Translations under genes and position numbers: made by a program
DNA from: Favolaschia claudopus
Taxonomy: Eukaryota > Basidiomycota > Agaricomycetes > Agaricales > Mycenaceae
DNA: 64,000 bases
NCBI GenBank assembly: GCA_037176885.1
Contig: JAWWNJ010000206.1
Location: forward strand, 1 to 64,000
Reading direction: 5' to 3'
Shown here: positions 1 through 10,614 of the stretch, piece by piece
How positions within the stretch are numbered: the first letter of the stretch is position 1
Layout: the number at the start of each line of letters is the position of its first letter
The notes under the pieces: generated by a model
The model's database searches: none
Seen by the model: the letters and a program-made list of their open reading frames with translations, nothing else
What the model was told of the DNA's origin: nothing

Positions 1-955
1 AAGATCACCAATCCTTTCTGTGGGTCTCTGTAAGGGCAACCTTTAGGACCCGAGATATCTTGAGGGTCTAACAAGGGAGAATCCAAAGTTAATTAAAGAC
101 GCTACTAGGAATACATTACAGCGCACCTAGCGAGGGAGAATCCAAAGAGAAGAAAAGGCTAAGGATTCCCACGCTAGGTGTGGCAAACATATACTAACTA
201 GTTCCCACAAGGCCGGGTCAAAGTCCCGCCTTGATGACGTAGTTGGACTGGGACAATGTGTACCCTCCAGTCCAACTATGTCATAGTTTGATGGAGCTCC
301 ACAATGATGTAATGGGACTTGGGCAGAAAGAAATGCCCAAGTCCCTTTACGTCATGCTATGCAAAACAGGGGTTCCCCCTGACATCACCCCCCCTTGGAA
401 TGTGGTGCCTCAACGCATAGATCGCACCTGAGCTGGAGTTGAAGAACGGAAGGGAAGGGAATCGAAGGCAGTGATGGCAATGGAGTGAGGTTTGGAAGGG
501 TATTTGCGGTAAAATGCAGCGACAGCGTCCGGGGCAAAGACATAGAGTGCTTCAGACGGATGAGGTCGACGCTGCTGCACGGTCTAAATAACAATTCAGA
601 CCAGAGAACAAAGAGCCATAAGTTCACACTGACAAGTTCGACATGCATCTCGTGCAAAGTCACTTCAGAATCATGAAATCCGGTAATGTCTTGTTTTTGT
701 TGCATTCCTGTAGTGTGCAGCAGAATACAGTCAAGAATGAGTTTACGGTGAACGACTAGTGCACCTCGCATATATGGTCACCAAAAAAGTAGATGTGCCA
801 TTGCCAACCGGTGATATCATTTGGACACTGTGGGAGGGGCCTCATAGCAAAGGATGTTCTCCACACTACGTCCAGAGCAGGGCTACACCGGCAATGGTCG
901 GCCATGTGCCGGTCAGGTGGCCGCGGCACCCCCAACACATAGCCGAATCAGCCGT
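1..955. other. Left flank without a recognised gene
   Basis: No open frame here looks like a real protein: the short ORFs lack domains, have no partner copy in the window and overlap on both strands. The stretch holds three consecutive imperfect inverted repeats (208-232, 235-283 and 304-355) and two copies of the short motif gagggagaatccaaag around 75-155. It ends where the element A LTR begins at 956. Confidence 0.5.
208..355. repeat. Three adjacent hairpin-forming inverted repeats
   Basis: Three stem-loops follow each other. Arms at about 208-217/224-232 form a short GC stem with a one-base bulge. Arms at 235-251/267-283 match in 16 of 17 positions. Arms at 304-325/334-355 match in about 20 of 22. 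The last two share a TGACGT/ATGACGTCA-like outer end and an inner CCAGTCC or CCAAGTCC core. This could be a small non-autonomous element or a bidirectional regulatory region. Function unknown. Confidence 0.55.
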
Positions 956-2769
956 TGAAACGGTGCGTGTAGGTGTAGGCGTGAAATATACCGAAATATA
1001 AAATCACAAAATCCAATCCAATACGACGTGTGTGTGTGTGTGTGTTCGGGGTGGCGGGAGCACGTATCGTCCCTCAGAATACTTGTGCAAGCTTCAATCA
1101 ATCAAGGTCGCTACGTTTGAGCGGGACGAACTACTAGATTGTCTAGCGAGAACGTAGCGGGCAAAACGATTCGCAGCGGGAGAAGCGAAGAGTCACTCTT
1201 TCTGAGACTTCGAAATGAGAAATTCTGAGTCTAGCGGGGAGGGTCTCCGTGCCAATAGAAAAGCGTCGCCCGGTAGTGGATCGTCAACCGGCAAGAAGCT
1301 TTCTGGATGACAACCGGCGGGCAGAAGGCGCGGCTCAGCGGGACGGGGTTCTTATACGACCGGCGCGGCTCTGGCGAGAAGCGGGGCTCTTATGTCGATG
1401 GCGCGGACACTAACAGTGACCCGGGCAGTTACACCACTACGCGGCGGCGAGCTCGAACGGGGGTCTTGGTTATACCGCGGAACGGCTGGCACACGGGGCG
1501 TCGACGGCGCGGAATCAAGCACGAACGGGGGTCTTGGTTATACCGCGGAACGGCGAGAAACGGGGCTTCGTATTTCAGGAGGGCTCGGGCTCAAAGGCTG
1601 GCGGGGCTCTCAAAGTTCTGGCGGCTCGGTATGCCACAAGTCTTTCCGTATCACTCGAGTCTCTCTCAGATATCAAGTCTAGTCTCTTTCAAAGTTCAAT
1701 TCAAATTCTAGAGTCCGCTACAAACTGCCCTTGTCTACGGGTAGGTAATTGACTGAGTAACAAAAAGTACACCGGGAGATTAAATACATGCAGCGGGAGC
1801 AGAAACAACCAAATAAAATCATGATGAGAGAGTGTCCAAGTTTGATGCCGCGCCCGCTAGGAACCAATGGTATATTCAGGATTGCGAGTCGTGAGTGAAA
1901 AGACTGCCTCCCGGAGAAAGTCCACGCGGGCGGGTGGGTATTGCGCCTTATTGCAGTGCAATGGCGTGCTGGTTGCCATGTCCCCGGGAGGGGACACGAA
2001 ATTCCTCCTTCATAATATGGTCCTGCCGCTGGTCGAGTTGAAGTCGAAAAGGCTTCCCGCTGAGTAGTTAGTCAACGGCTCGATAGCGGTCAAGTTCGTC
2101 TTGTCTTCTATCTTCAGAACAGTCTAAGTTCCAGGGAAAATAGGGAGAGCCGAGTCGCGTTAGCGGCTCGCCACTCGCCGTTCGGGTTGTCCGCAATCAG
2201 CGGGAAATGCCCCCGGCAACTCGCCATGTCCTTCTCATCATTCCGACAGAGCCGTTGGCTTGGATAGCCGCTGGCTCCGAGGTGCTCCCGCTGGCAGTCG
2301 GTTAAGTCCCGGCTGTCCGTAATCAGCCGGCGTGCTCGGTTAAAGCCTGCCGGTGATTCCCGTCCGTCGGTAGAGTGGTGGCCGTCCTGAGTTCGAAGTT
2401 GAACTCAGTATGGTCCCCCGCTAGATCTTCTTCATGTTGGTCGGCGGGTGAGCGCCTAACCTCAGGAGGTCGGTAGTTCCTCTTAGTCGCCTCCAGCACC
2501 TTGAGATAGTAGTTTCCCACTAAGTCTCTTGGCCCGGCAGTTTAGAAATAGTCAGCGGCAGAGTCTCGCACCCATGTTTAGGGAAACGTCGCTAAGGCCG
2601 CTGCTACCCGTTGGTGTCCCACCAGCTTGTCGGCTATCCACAGCAATAAGATACTGCCCGCGAGGACGGGCATATCTTCTAGTATCCTAGCCTCACTTCT
2701 CCCGCTGATAGGTCTCAAAAATCGATAAATTCCGGGCATTTCATGCCTAGCCGCTGAGCGGCCCTATCA
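956..2769 (-). repeat. 3' LTR of gypsy element A, copy 1 (1,814 bp)
   Basis: In element orientation (minus strand) the LTR runs TGATAGGGCC...CACCGTTTCA, with the usual TG..CA ends. Boundaries come from three observations: the whole stretch recurs at 49757-51568, the outer end TGAAACGGTGCG (plus strand) is shared with the PBS-proximal end at 19596, and the inner end abuts a polypurine tract. It contains a direct repeat (about 1455-1487 and 1521-1553) and a GT microsatellite near 1029. No convincing coding capacity; the ORFs inside it repeat exactly in the second LTR and have no domain. Confidence 0.9.
1455..1553. repeat. Direct repeat inside element A LTR
   Basis: A unit of about 32 bp beginning cgaacgggggtcttggtt occurs twice, 66 bp apart (about 1455-1487 and 1521-1553), followed by related cggcg-rich text. 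The same pair is present in the second LTR copy (about 50255-50353), so it is a fixed LTR feature and not a recent slip. Confidence 0.7.
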
Positions 2770-2780
2770 TCTCCCCCTTT
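2770..2780 (-). other. Polypurine tract of element A, copy 1
   Basis: Immediately inside the 3' LTR the minus strand reads AAAGGGGGAGA followed by the TGATAGG LTR start. This is the expected place and composition for the plus-strand DNA primer of an LTR retrotransposon. Confidence 0.8.
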
Positions 2781-3462
2781 CTAGATTTCAACTCTCCCGA
2801 GTTGACGACTTAGGATCGCCCGCTAGAGATCTTATCCATCTTCCCGGGGAAGGGGACTTCAAGACAAACTTCTGTCTTGGAATAATTTTAGATAACGAAC
2901 GGGCCGCCAGTGAGGCCCGGTTCCCGCTCGTCCCCTTTGGTATTTCATGAGAGAAAAACCTTAGCGAAGGACTCGTGGCGACCTAATTTTAGATCCCACT
3001 CTACCTCCGCTGACAGTTTCTGGACTCAACTCCTCGCCGCGGCCGGCGATGCCGTCATTTTCATTATGAGGCGTCATTCCTGCCTTTTTCGGAAGTACAT
3101 CAAATTAGAGAAGCGCTCGAATCAAACTCTAACCCTGCGCTCTCTAAAACCGTCCTATTCATCCGCAGTCTGGAATGTTTTGGGATCAAAGAAGCCGCGG
3201 GGACCCCCCGCTTCTTCATTCAAATGTTTTTCTCGGAAATTTTCTCGAGAATCCCATCAAACATTCAAACTCCGACTCCTCAGGGTATAAAGAGTCGAGA
3301 GGTTTCTGGGTGGATTCCCCACCGATTCCCCGATTGGGTACCCCCCTTGCCCTCTCTTCCCCTCATTTAATCTTTCTGTCTTTCGCCCGCCAACCGGATT
3401 TCTGGCGCTTTGCACCGGGGAGCTCTTTCTTATTTGCTCATTCTTTGACGCTACACCGCGGC
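2781..3462 (+). promoter_or_regulatory. Leader and promoter region of cargo gene A1, copy 1
   Basis: This stretch has no gene and separates the PPT from the A1 start. A TATA-like box, TATAAAGAG, lies at 3286-3294, and its equivalent is at 52083-52091 in copy 2. Identity to copy 2 falls from near-complete around 2900 to patchy after about 3350, marking the left shoulder of the divergent A1 cassette. Confidence 0.5.
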
Positions 3463-6400
3463 ATGCCTCCCAAACCCAGCGGCAGCTCTGCCTCTCGTCC
3501 AGAGTCTCGTTCTTCCCAGCGCGCTCCGGCAGCTTCTTCTCCCCCGCCGGTTCGTCGAAAACAGCTTTCTGGTCCTGGTCAACCGCCCGCCGCTTCTTCC
3601 TCAAAATCGACTCAACTCCCTCCGGCTCAGTCGCAGTCCTCTAGTATCGACTGGTTTGCCGCTATGGCGCGACAGGCCGGAGGAGTGGAAGATCTTGCAA
3701 GAGCTGGTCGTCCCGGAGAAGCTCGCCGACTACTCACAACAGAAGATCGGCAAGATGCTTCGTGCCATTCAAGACCCGCTGGTGAGTCGCGACGTCCTTT
3801 TCCTTCTCTCTGTCATCGTTTATTTCTATCTAGAAGGAGCACCGGGCAGTCCTGTCGGCCGCTCAAAAAGGCCTCGAGCCGCCGCCCATGGCCATGGCCA
3901 TTAGCGTCCATCTCCAGAAGGCCATCCAAACGTACGACCCGGACGAACACCTGCCCGATATACAGGCGCTTCGATATCGCAAGGCCCTCCTCAAGGAGAA
4001 GAAGGTGTGTGCCGCCCGTTTTTGTCGTTGGCTCCCGCTAATCCTTCTCTCAGCTGTATATGCCCCCGGCCCCTACTGAGCAATGGAAGCGTTCCCCATA
4101 CCGCCGCCGCCGACGACCCAGCTCTTCGTTCCCAAGAGGACCAAAGCCGCCTCGGTGAGTTTTGTTAATTTTCCACCGGGCGACTCTGACTACGTTCTTT
4201 TCTTTAGGCTGCGTCTTCGTCCGGCAAAGTTAGCGGCAAGGCCGCACCCGCCGCCAGTGACTCTGGAAAAGTCAGCGGCAAAGCCGCCGCCGCGCCCGCT
4301 GAGTCGGGAAAAGTCAGCGGAAAGGCCTCCTCTGAGGTGAGCTTTGCGCCGCCGCCGACTTTCACTTTTCTTTCTAATTCTTTTTTCTATAGGGAGAGGA
4401 GACGCCCCGCCCCAAGAAGCTCCCGGATTTCAAAAAGACGGTAAGCCTTGCTTTACTAACTCATTCTTAATTCTCCCGGCTGATCGATCTTGTTTAGACC
4501 ACTTCCTCCACCACCGACAAGCCAAAGCCCGAGCGGGTCAAGGTAGTCACGAAAACCATCAAGGCCCCCGCCGATGCCCCAGTCGCCAGCGGCAGCGGCA
4601 TCAAGCGCAAGATTTCGACCGGCGCCGAGTCGTCCCCTTCCAAGAAGGCGAAGGAGGACAAAGCGGCCAAGGCTAAAGCGGCCAAGGCCCCCTTCCGTAG
4701 TCAGGTAGTTGTTGCCCGCTGCTGCCCCCCAATGTAAGGCCGATATAGAATTAACAATAAACTTCTCGTAGTCCGTTATCAGTGTCCAAAGCTCCGGCGA
4801 CGAGCGCGTTCCCGACTTCGAAATTCGTAAGTTAGTCTGACGCCGCCCGCTTCCTGCTCTGAAATTCTCTCTTAGTGATAGAGACCAAGCCGCCCGCTGC
4901 TCGAAAGAGCAGGAAGACCAAGCCCGCCACCGTCGACACGGTGCCCTCTCTCAAAGGGTTGGGCACCCGCGCTGCTCAAATCGCTGCCTTGGAGGGCGTT
5001 GGTATCAAGCCAGCCAAGCCGGTGAGTTGTTATCAGCGGGGGATTCATCCACTAACATTTTTCGCTCCAGCTCCCCGAGCAGCCCATCAGGTCAATGGAG
5101 CCGACCAAGAAGAAGAACAAGCCCCGCCCCGAGGGCGAGTTCAAGGTGCCGAACAAGGATGTCGTGAACAAGCTGTTCACCAACTATCCTCAAGCCGCCC
5201 GCCGCCAGGACCTCCCGTACGACGCCGAGAGGGAGCAGTTCGCTTTGGCCGCCCCAAGCCTCATCGGCAACCTCGAGCTGAACGTTGCCAATGTAAGGCG
5301 GTTTCTTCCTCTTTTTCTTATCTTTCTCAACTTTTTCTGTCTAGAACGGCCCCCCGCTGCTTGCGGTGTATTGCCTGCGGTAGCAAGTGCGAGTCTACCG
5401 GCGTCCCTGGCGAGTGCACGGCCTGCGCCAGCCGCAAGTCCACCAAGGACTGCACTTTCCTCCTCGACGGCGAAAAGCTCAGCTCCATGGGCTCCGGGCT
5501 GAAGCAGTGGGCCTCGATGACCCGGCCCGGTAAGTCAACCGCTACTTTCCTGTTTAGGGCCCGCTGACCATTTCAACAGAGTGGTTCGACCTGAACGCCG
5601 ATGTCAACGCCGCCGCCGCCACCTGCTTCGCCCTCCAAGAAGCCCAAGAAAAGGCGCGCTGGAATTTGAACCAGAAGGCCTTCAAGATGCTTCTCTCGGT
5701 CTTGGTCACCCGCCGGGAGATCCAGCGGGAGGACTTCATCAAACGCTTCGCCGGCGAGACCCCCGAGGAGCAGGAGAAGAATATGGACCAGGTTTTGCGC
5801 ATCGCCATGACCCAGGGGCTGACCGCTACGTCGACGATCCAGTCGAACCGCTGCTGGCAGTATTACCCTTCCGAGGTCATCGACGAAGTCCCCATCCCCG
5901 GCTTCACGGACGCCTACGCCTTCTACGAAGCCAAGGACCGCCAGGACCAAAATGTCCCGCTCGCCTTCTACCTCATCCCGGGGGAGCCTGAGCTCGCGCT
6001 TCCAACTCAGTGGGTCGAAGTGCAAGTAAGTCCCATTCTTTCCTTATATTATTTTCCTGGGCCGCTGACCCTCCTTCTCCCATAGCCGGAGGACTGCGTG
6101 GACCTCTTCCACGATTTGAAGGAGAGGACGCCGCCGAAGAAATCCCCGACGGCTCGAAGGTCCGTCAACGCCTTTTCACGGACGGCAAGGGCCCGGTCAA
6201 TCTCGATCCGAACGACGAGGACGGCAACGCCTTGCCCTACAGCTGGGAGCACAAGAGCGTCCCCGGCTTCTTCAAGATGCTGTACCGCAAGGGTACTTTC
6301 TTCGAGATCCCCGACCCGCCGCCACCAGAGCCGAAACGCAAAGGCAAGTCCAGCGGGAAGGTGAAATCATCTTCCGTGGTTCACGACGACGCCGACGACG

Positions 6401-6927
6401 AGTTCAAACCCGACCCCACTTCTCAAGAGAGGATATGGGTGACGACGCCCCGGACGACCGTATGTCAAGCTTTTTATTTCTTCTTTCCTATTCATTGCTA
6501 AGCCAATTTTCCCCGCTAGCCATGGACATCTCCCACCCGCCGACTCCTGAAAAACGCCCGAAGGGCAAACAGCGGGCAGTCGACCCCGCCCATCCCTTCG
6601 TCTAGCGATGAAGAGGAAGGAGAGTCCGGCGAGGTGGGTGCACCCGCTTTCGACGACTTCTTAGCTGAGTCGTTTGCACAGGACGAGTCCAGCGGCGAGG
6701 AGTCCAGCGAGGCCGAGGTGCGCGGAAGCGTCCAGGGTGACGCCGACGAGGAAGACGACAGCGATCTCGAGGAAGTCCAGATCCCCGGGACTGCCGATTT
6801 CGCAGCCAGCGGCGAGGAAGACCTTGGGCCAGAAGTTGATGCAGCGGGCGAGGAAGACGTGGATATCCACCTTCCCGATCTTCCTGCTCCTTCGGGCGAC
6901 GACGCGGTCCGAGAGCTGAGCGGGTAA
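3463..6927 (+). pseudogene. Cargo gene A1, copy 1: large protein with central Zn2Cys6-like cluster, frameshifted
   Basis: A multi-exon gene antisense to gag-pol, read from the Ser/Pro-rich start at 3463. Short introns with GT..AG ends interrupt it, and several Lys/Pro/Ala-rich exons follow. A cysteine cluster spans 5358-5453 with spacing C-x2-C-x6-C-x8-C-x2-C-x8-C, which fits the fungal Zn2Cys6 pattern but lacks its usual basic run. A conserved domain follows at about 5580-6030 (starting WFDLN, with VLVTR and RIAMTQGL). The tail is acidic and Ser/Glu-rich. Compared with copy 2, the frame breaks near 3660 and near 6116, and probably near 6590, so this copy is likely dead. The exact stop is uncertain because a 3' intron may begin at the apparent stop. 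By eye only about half the residues match copy 2, unlike neighbouring genes. Function unknown; a DNA- or chromatin-binding role is inference. Confidence 0.7.
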
Positions 6928-7701
6928 GCACGCTCCCCCCTTTCTCGAGTCTTTATCTTCCCGCTGGCCATCTTACAGCTCTTCCTCGTGGGTGGGCGGG
7001 CGGCAAGTAAGCAATTCGCCCGACCTCCCGCTGTCCTCGACTTCTCGCTGACTTCTTTCTAGAAATTTTTCTGTATTCATAATCGCGGGGGCCGAGCGGC
7101 CCCCATTTTCATCAAAAGCTACGGGTACGGGTCCCATAATCCCGCTAGATGCGAAGGGTCTGGCCTGGTGGAATTCCACCCGCCATGACCCACCAAATAA
7201 AAATGAATTACCCCATAGTAGCATAGCATCGTGTACCGGCCAAAGAGCCGATGAAGCGCAAAAATAAAACTTTTTACGATGCTCCTTTTCATGTGTGAAT
7301 TAACTTCTAAGTTCTGAGTTCCAAAGTCAGAGTCCCCGGCTAGATCTTCGTTTGTAAGAGTCTGAAGCGAGGGAATCTGGCTAAGTGCTGCGCCCGTCGG
7401 CTGAGTACGACTTAGAGAGCGAGCTGAACGTTGCACTTCTCGAGTTTCCAACATGCCGAGCGGCAACGGCGCTTATCACCGGGGTCATCAGATACCGGGG
7501 ATTGCCCCGTGGTACTTCTTCTGGCTGTCAGCGGCTGTCCTCGGACTCCACCGGGTGACTAGTCCCTCATTTCTCCCGCTGGTCTCGTAAGAGTGATAAC
7601 GTAGAGTAGAACTGGCCCGGCGGCCCGAGTTGCCCGCTACCGTACTTGTATAGTCGATAGGGGTAGATAGCCAATCAAACCATCTTTTTCCTTCAATCGT
7701 C
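6928..7701. other. Intergenic region between A1 and A2, copy 1
   Basis: No gene seen. A GC hairpin, ggggccgagcggcccc, lies near 7089 in what is probably the A1 3' untranslated region, and is preserved in copy 2. Identity to copy 2 is moderate up to about 7330 and then near-complete, marking the right shoulder of the divergent A1 cassette. Minus-strand ORFs here have no support. Confidence 0.45.
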
Positions 7702-8456
7702 ATGCCTCAGCCCATAGGTGAAGTCCTAATCGACTACCATTTCTTCCCGGTGGTCAGTCAAGACTTTGTGCGCAAGATCTATACCGTGGTAGGCTGTCCT
7801 CAACACATTTCTGCGCCAAGTCCAACCAGCCGCTAGCCGAATCTCGTCTGCACGCCTTGTAGTGACGCCGGCGAAGATTGTGAATTTCTTCACTGGGGCT
7901 CGAAGTGCACTCGGTGCCGGGAGGCGAAGGTCCCCAAATGCTTGTTCGCCGGGGTGGATTGGTTCAAGTATACCTATCCCTCTTCAACCTTTCCGACACT
8001 TTTCATCTATCGCAGCGGTAAGTCCTGCGCTCCTCGAATTCTCATCTTTCTTATTCTATTCAGGCGGCACGTTGTACGACCTTGCATTCCTCGAACTCTG
8101 GTACCACTTGCGCCCTCGGCGGCTTAAGCCCTGATATGTTTATAGGCTCGGTGGACGGTGAGCCCGCTGACTTCTTGCGTCGGCGGGAGGAATTTGCTGG
8201 CGACCTTCGTGACTGGGACATTGCTCACGACCTAAACCACGCCGCCCACTCCAGCCGGCGGCTGTATTTCTACAACATCCTGTCTCGAGTTTTACGCGAG
8301 TGGCGTACCCAGGATCGCTCGATCCATGCCCAGTGCGATGTCGACACAGCTATCTCGCTCCATGATATCAGGCGACGGGACTCTAACGTTCCGACCGTCG
8401 TGCCCTTGGCCCAAGGCACGCGCCGCCAGACTTCGAGCGGTAACCCAGGCTGGTAG
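7702..8456 (+). pseudogene. Cargo gene A2, copy 1: small WG-type Zn2Cys6-like protein, frameshifted
   Basis: Three exons are inferred: a start at 7702 (MPQPIGE...), a short intron ending just before 7840, the cluster exon, and a last exon after the intron near 8018-8063. The cluster at 7849-7941 reads C-x2-C-x6-C-x8-C-x2-C-x7-C with a Trp-Gly pair before the fourth Cys. A helical C-terminal region follows, ending at 8456. Compared with the intact second copy (56551-57293), one extra C near 8115 shifts the frame in the last exon, and the C-terminus also differs. It lies head-to-tail after A1 and before A3. Function unknown. Confidence 0.7.
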
Positions 8457-8613
8457 CTTTTCCCGTTAGGGTCAAATAAATCTCTTTGCCCGGTCGCAAG
8501 CCGTTATCGTGATGTCTGATTCCACCTGAGCTTTTGGTCCGGCAGCCGGTGGTACTCACCCGTCGGCTATAGGTTTTACTTATAGCGGCCGGTGCCCAGT
8601 GAGTCTTCGAGCG

Positions 8614-9283
8614 ATGCCCGCCTTTTCTTTGGCAGCGACTTTTTACTCAGAACGCTTTAGGAGCTTCACCGGTCCCTCAGAGTACCAGCTCGTACTTCAA
8701 GCTCAGTTTGTGGGTCTTTCGTTCTTCCTCAGTGCTCTCCCGCTGACGGGTGCCTCTTCTTAGCCGGAGTACGAATGCCAGTGCTGCCTCAAGAACTACC
8801 GCCATTGCATCTGGATTCAGTGGGGTGAGCCTGCCTTAGCTGCATGTTCATAGGCCGCGCCGCCCTGTGCTGCTACACTAAGAAGTCCGTCTGGCAGGCC
8901 GAGAACAGCGTCGTCGCGACACTCTCCTAGCCTCTCGGCCAGGTAAGTCTGCTTTCTATCTTTATACCGCTCAGCGGGGGTCTTAGTGAATTTTAGCTCC
9001 CTCCGCCGGACGGATCGCTCAGTTTGACTGGTACGCCCGGGCTGCCGGTGCCCGACTCGACGAGAAGAGGTACATCGACGTGCGTACTTGCACCATCCTC
9101 GCCGCCAGATCCATGCTCGGCACCCTTGGGTTTGGCCAGCTACGCTTCTTGTACGGACTGTGGTTTGACGCGAAGGGGGCGGGCGTACGAAAGGAAATTG
9201 TAGATCTCCTCCGGGATAGGTTAGACGCTGTAGCCCTCCAGTCCGGCGCAAGGCTCCCGCCCGTCATGTTCATCGGGCCGTAA
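8614..9283 (+). pseudogene. Cargo gene A3, copy 1: small WG-type Zn2Cys6-like protein, frameshifted
   Basis: The gene starts at 8614 (MPAFSLAA...). Exon 2 begins after an AG near 8763 and carries the cysteine cluster from 8776. An intron near 8944-8997 separates it from a helical C-terminal exon ending at 9283. In this copy a base is missing inside the cluster near 8827, creating an early stop, and another near 8908. The intact version is at 57466-58137. The C-terminal half resembles that of A4 (shared I/L-R-E/D-R-L-D followed by L-P), so A3 and A4 look like tandem paralogues. Confidence 0.7.
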
Positions 9284-9565
9284 GCGTAGTAGGAAATATA
9301 TTCCCACTGTCAAACGAACTTGCATCTTTAAAACTCTGTTTCAAGCTGCCCGATTAGGAAGGCTTCTTAGAAACCAAAGCTTCCTCGTGTTTTTGCCCAG
9401 CGGGAGCTCAGCACCTCGTTGGATATCCACATGTATTGCGGATCTTCCGGGAGCATCGGGTGCAATGAGTCCCGCTGTCGATCTCTCTGTTTTTGGGTCT
9501 CCCGCCAGGTCTCAGAGAGATATTTAAGCTGGCGGGAAGGTCCCATTTGCTTCAGTCGTCTACTC

Positions 9566-10196
9566 ATGTCTTTGCTGGAGCATCCACTCTTTCCGAATGA
9601 CCCCGTCGGCCCGCTCAGGGAGTACTATGTACGTTCCTGAACATTTTGCCTCGGGTAATTCCTCATCATTCGGCAGCCTGGCCGGGGTATGCTCTGCGTG
9701 CCTCAACGCCCGTTCTCATTGCGAGTTTACTGAGTGGGGGAGCGCCGTGCACCCGCTGTTACTTGCTGAAGCACAACTGCTCGTACACCCAGACCGCTGA
9801 GCTGGCCGATGAAATTGCTGCCCGCCGGCACCGTTTCAAAGAGGGTGCCGATCGTAAGTGACGACTTCTTTCTTATCTGTTGCGCCACAACTGATTCCCC
9901 GCTCGCTTCTAGCGGCTACGAAGGAACAGCTAGCTGCTTGGGACGCCCTTCATGAGGGGACCCTGGCGCAGTTCCCATTCTGGCAACAATACCATTCTGT
10001 GATCGTCGGGCGGAACGTCGCAGAGGCAGCCCAACGGCTGTCTTTTTACTTCGAGGCCCGCTTGGTTTTCCATCTTCTTCAGGAGGCCAAAACGGCTAAT
10101 CTCCCGGCTGCGTATGTTGCTGTTATCCGCGAGCGGTTAGACGTTCTCGCCAATAATCTTTTCCTGGATCTTCCGGCTAGGATGCGGGCAGTGTAG
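9566..10196 (+). pseudogene. Cargo gene A4, copy 1: small WG-type Zn2Cys6-like protein, frameshifted
   Basis: Start at 9566 (MSLLEHPLF...), a short intron of about 48 nt ending in CAG near 9676, then a cysteine cluster at about 9690-9780, an intron at 9854-9912, and a last exon ending at 10196. The cluster spacing in the undamaged reading is C-x2-C-x6-C-x8-C-x2-C-x6-C with Trp-Gly before the fourth Cys. This copy has one extra G before the cluster (near 9684) and one inside it (near 9739). The last exon is helical and Ala/Leu/Arg-rich and resembles the A3 C-terminus. A TATTTAA box lies about 40 nt upstream. Confidence 0.7.
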
Positions 10197-10614
10197 ATAC
10201 AGGCACATGTACTTTCGGATAGTTCGTTCCGATAACACACGCTCCCGCCCCATGTGAGGCCTTGGAAACATTTATTTCTTGGTAAAGATGTGCCCGCTGC
10301 CCTCAAATGACGTGCTAGGTGACCCACCTCTCCCCCTTTCAGAAATCTCAACTGTCCCCAGTGATCGATCAGAGGAAATTCAGGTTCCCCGGCAGCAAAT
10401 TTTCGTGCCACGGAACGATCGGGTGCGTTTGAAATAATTTTCTGCGCCACCGGCGGGTGCATCTACCATAAATAGTAATCCAAGTTCGGCCGTTGACCAA
10501 TTTCGTCCAAATTATCCTTACGGCGTTAATTACGGCCGCTCGAGTATAAGAAGCAGCGGGCGGACGGGTATACCCCCCAGCCTCGTCTACTGTCTTTACT
10601 CTGCTTCCTCCAAA
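10197..10614 (+). promoter_or_regulatory. A5 upstream region with a second PPT-like tract, copy 1
   Basis: No gene here. At 10328-10340 ctctccccctttc is followed by text resembling what follows the true PPT at 2770 (aaatctcaact compared with gatttcaactc). A TATA-like box, TATAAGAAG, at 10545-10553 lies 70 nt before the A5 start. B3 has TATAAAGAG at almost the same distance from its start. Confidence 0.5.

Noticed and set aside
1027..1043. GT microsatellite as a significant feature
   Set aside because: A short run that differs only in length between LTR copies; ordinary slippage.
1307..1752. Arg/Gly-rich ORFs inside the element A LTR
   Set aside because: They arise from GC-rich repeats in three overlapping frames and appear in both LTR copies without any domain; composition artefacts.
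7119..7703. Minus-strand ORFs between A1 and A2
   Set aside because: They are not maintained in the divergent parts of copy 2, lack motifs, and overlap probable untranslated regions.
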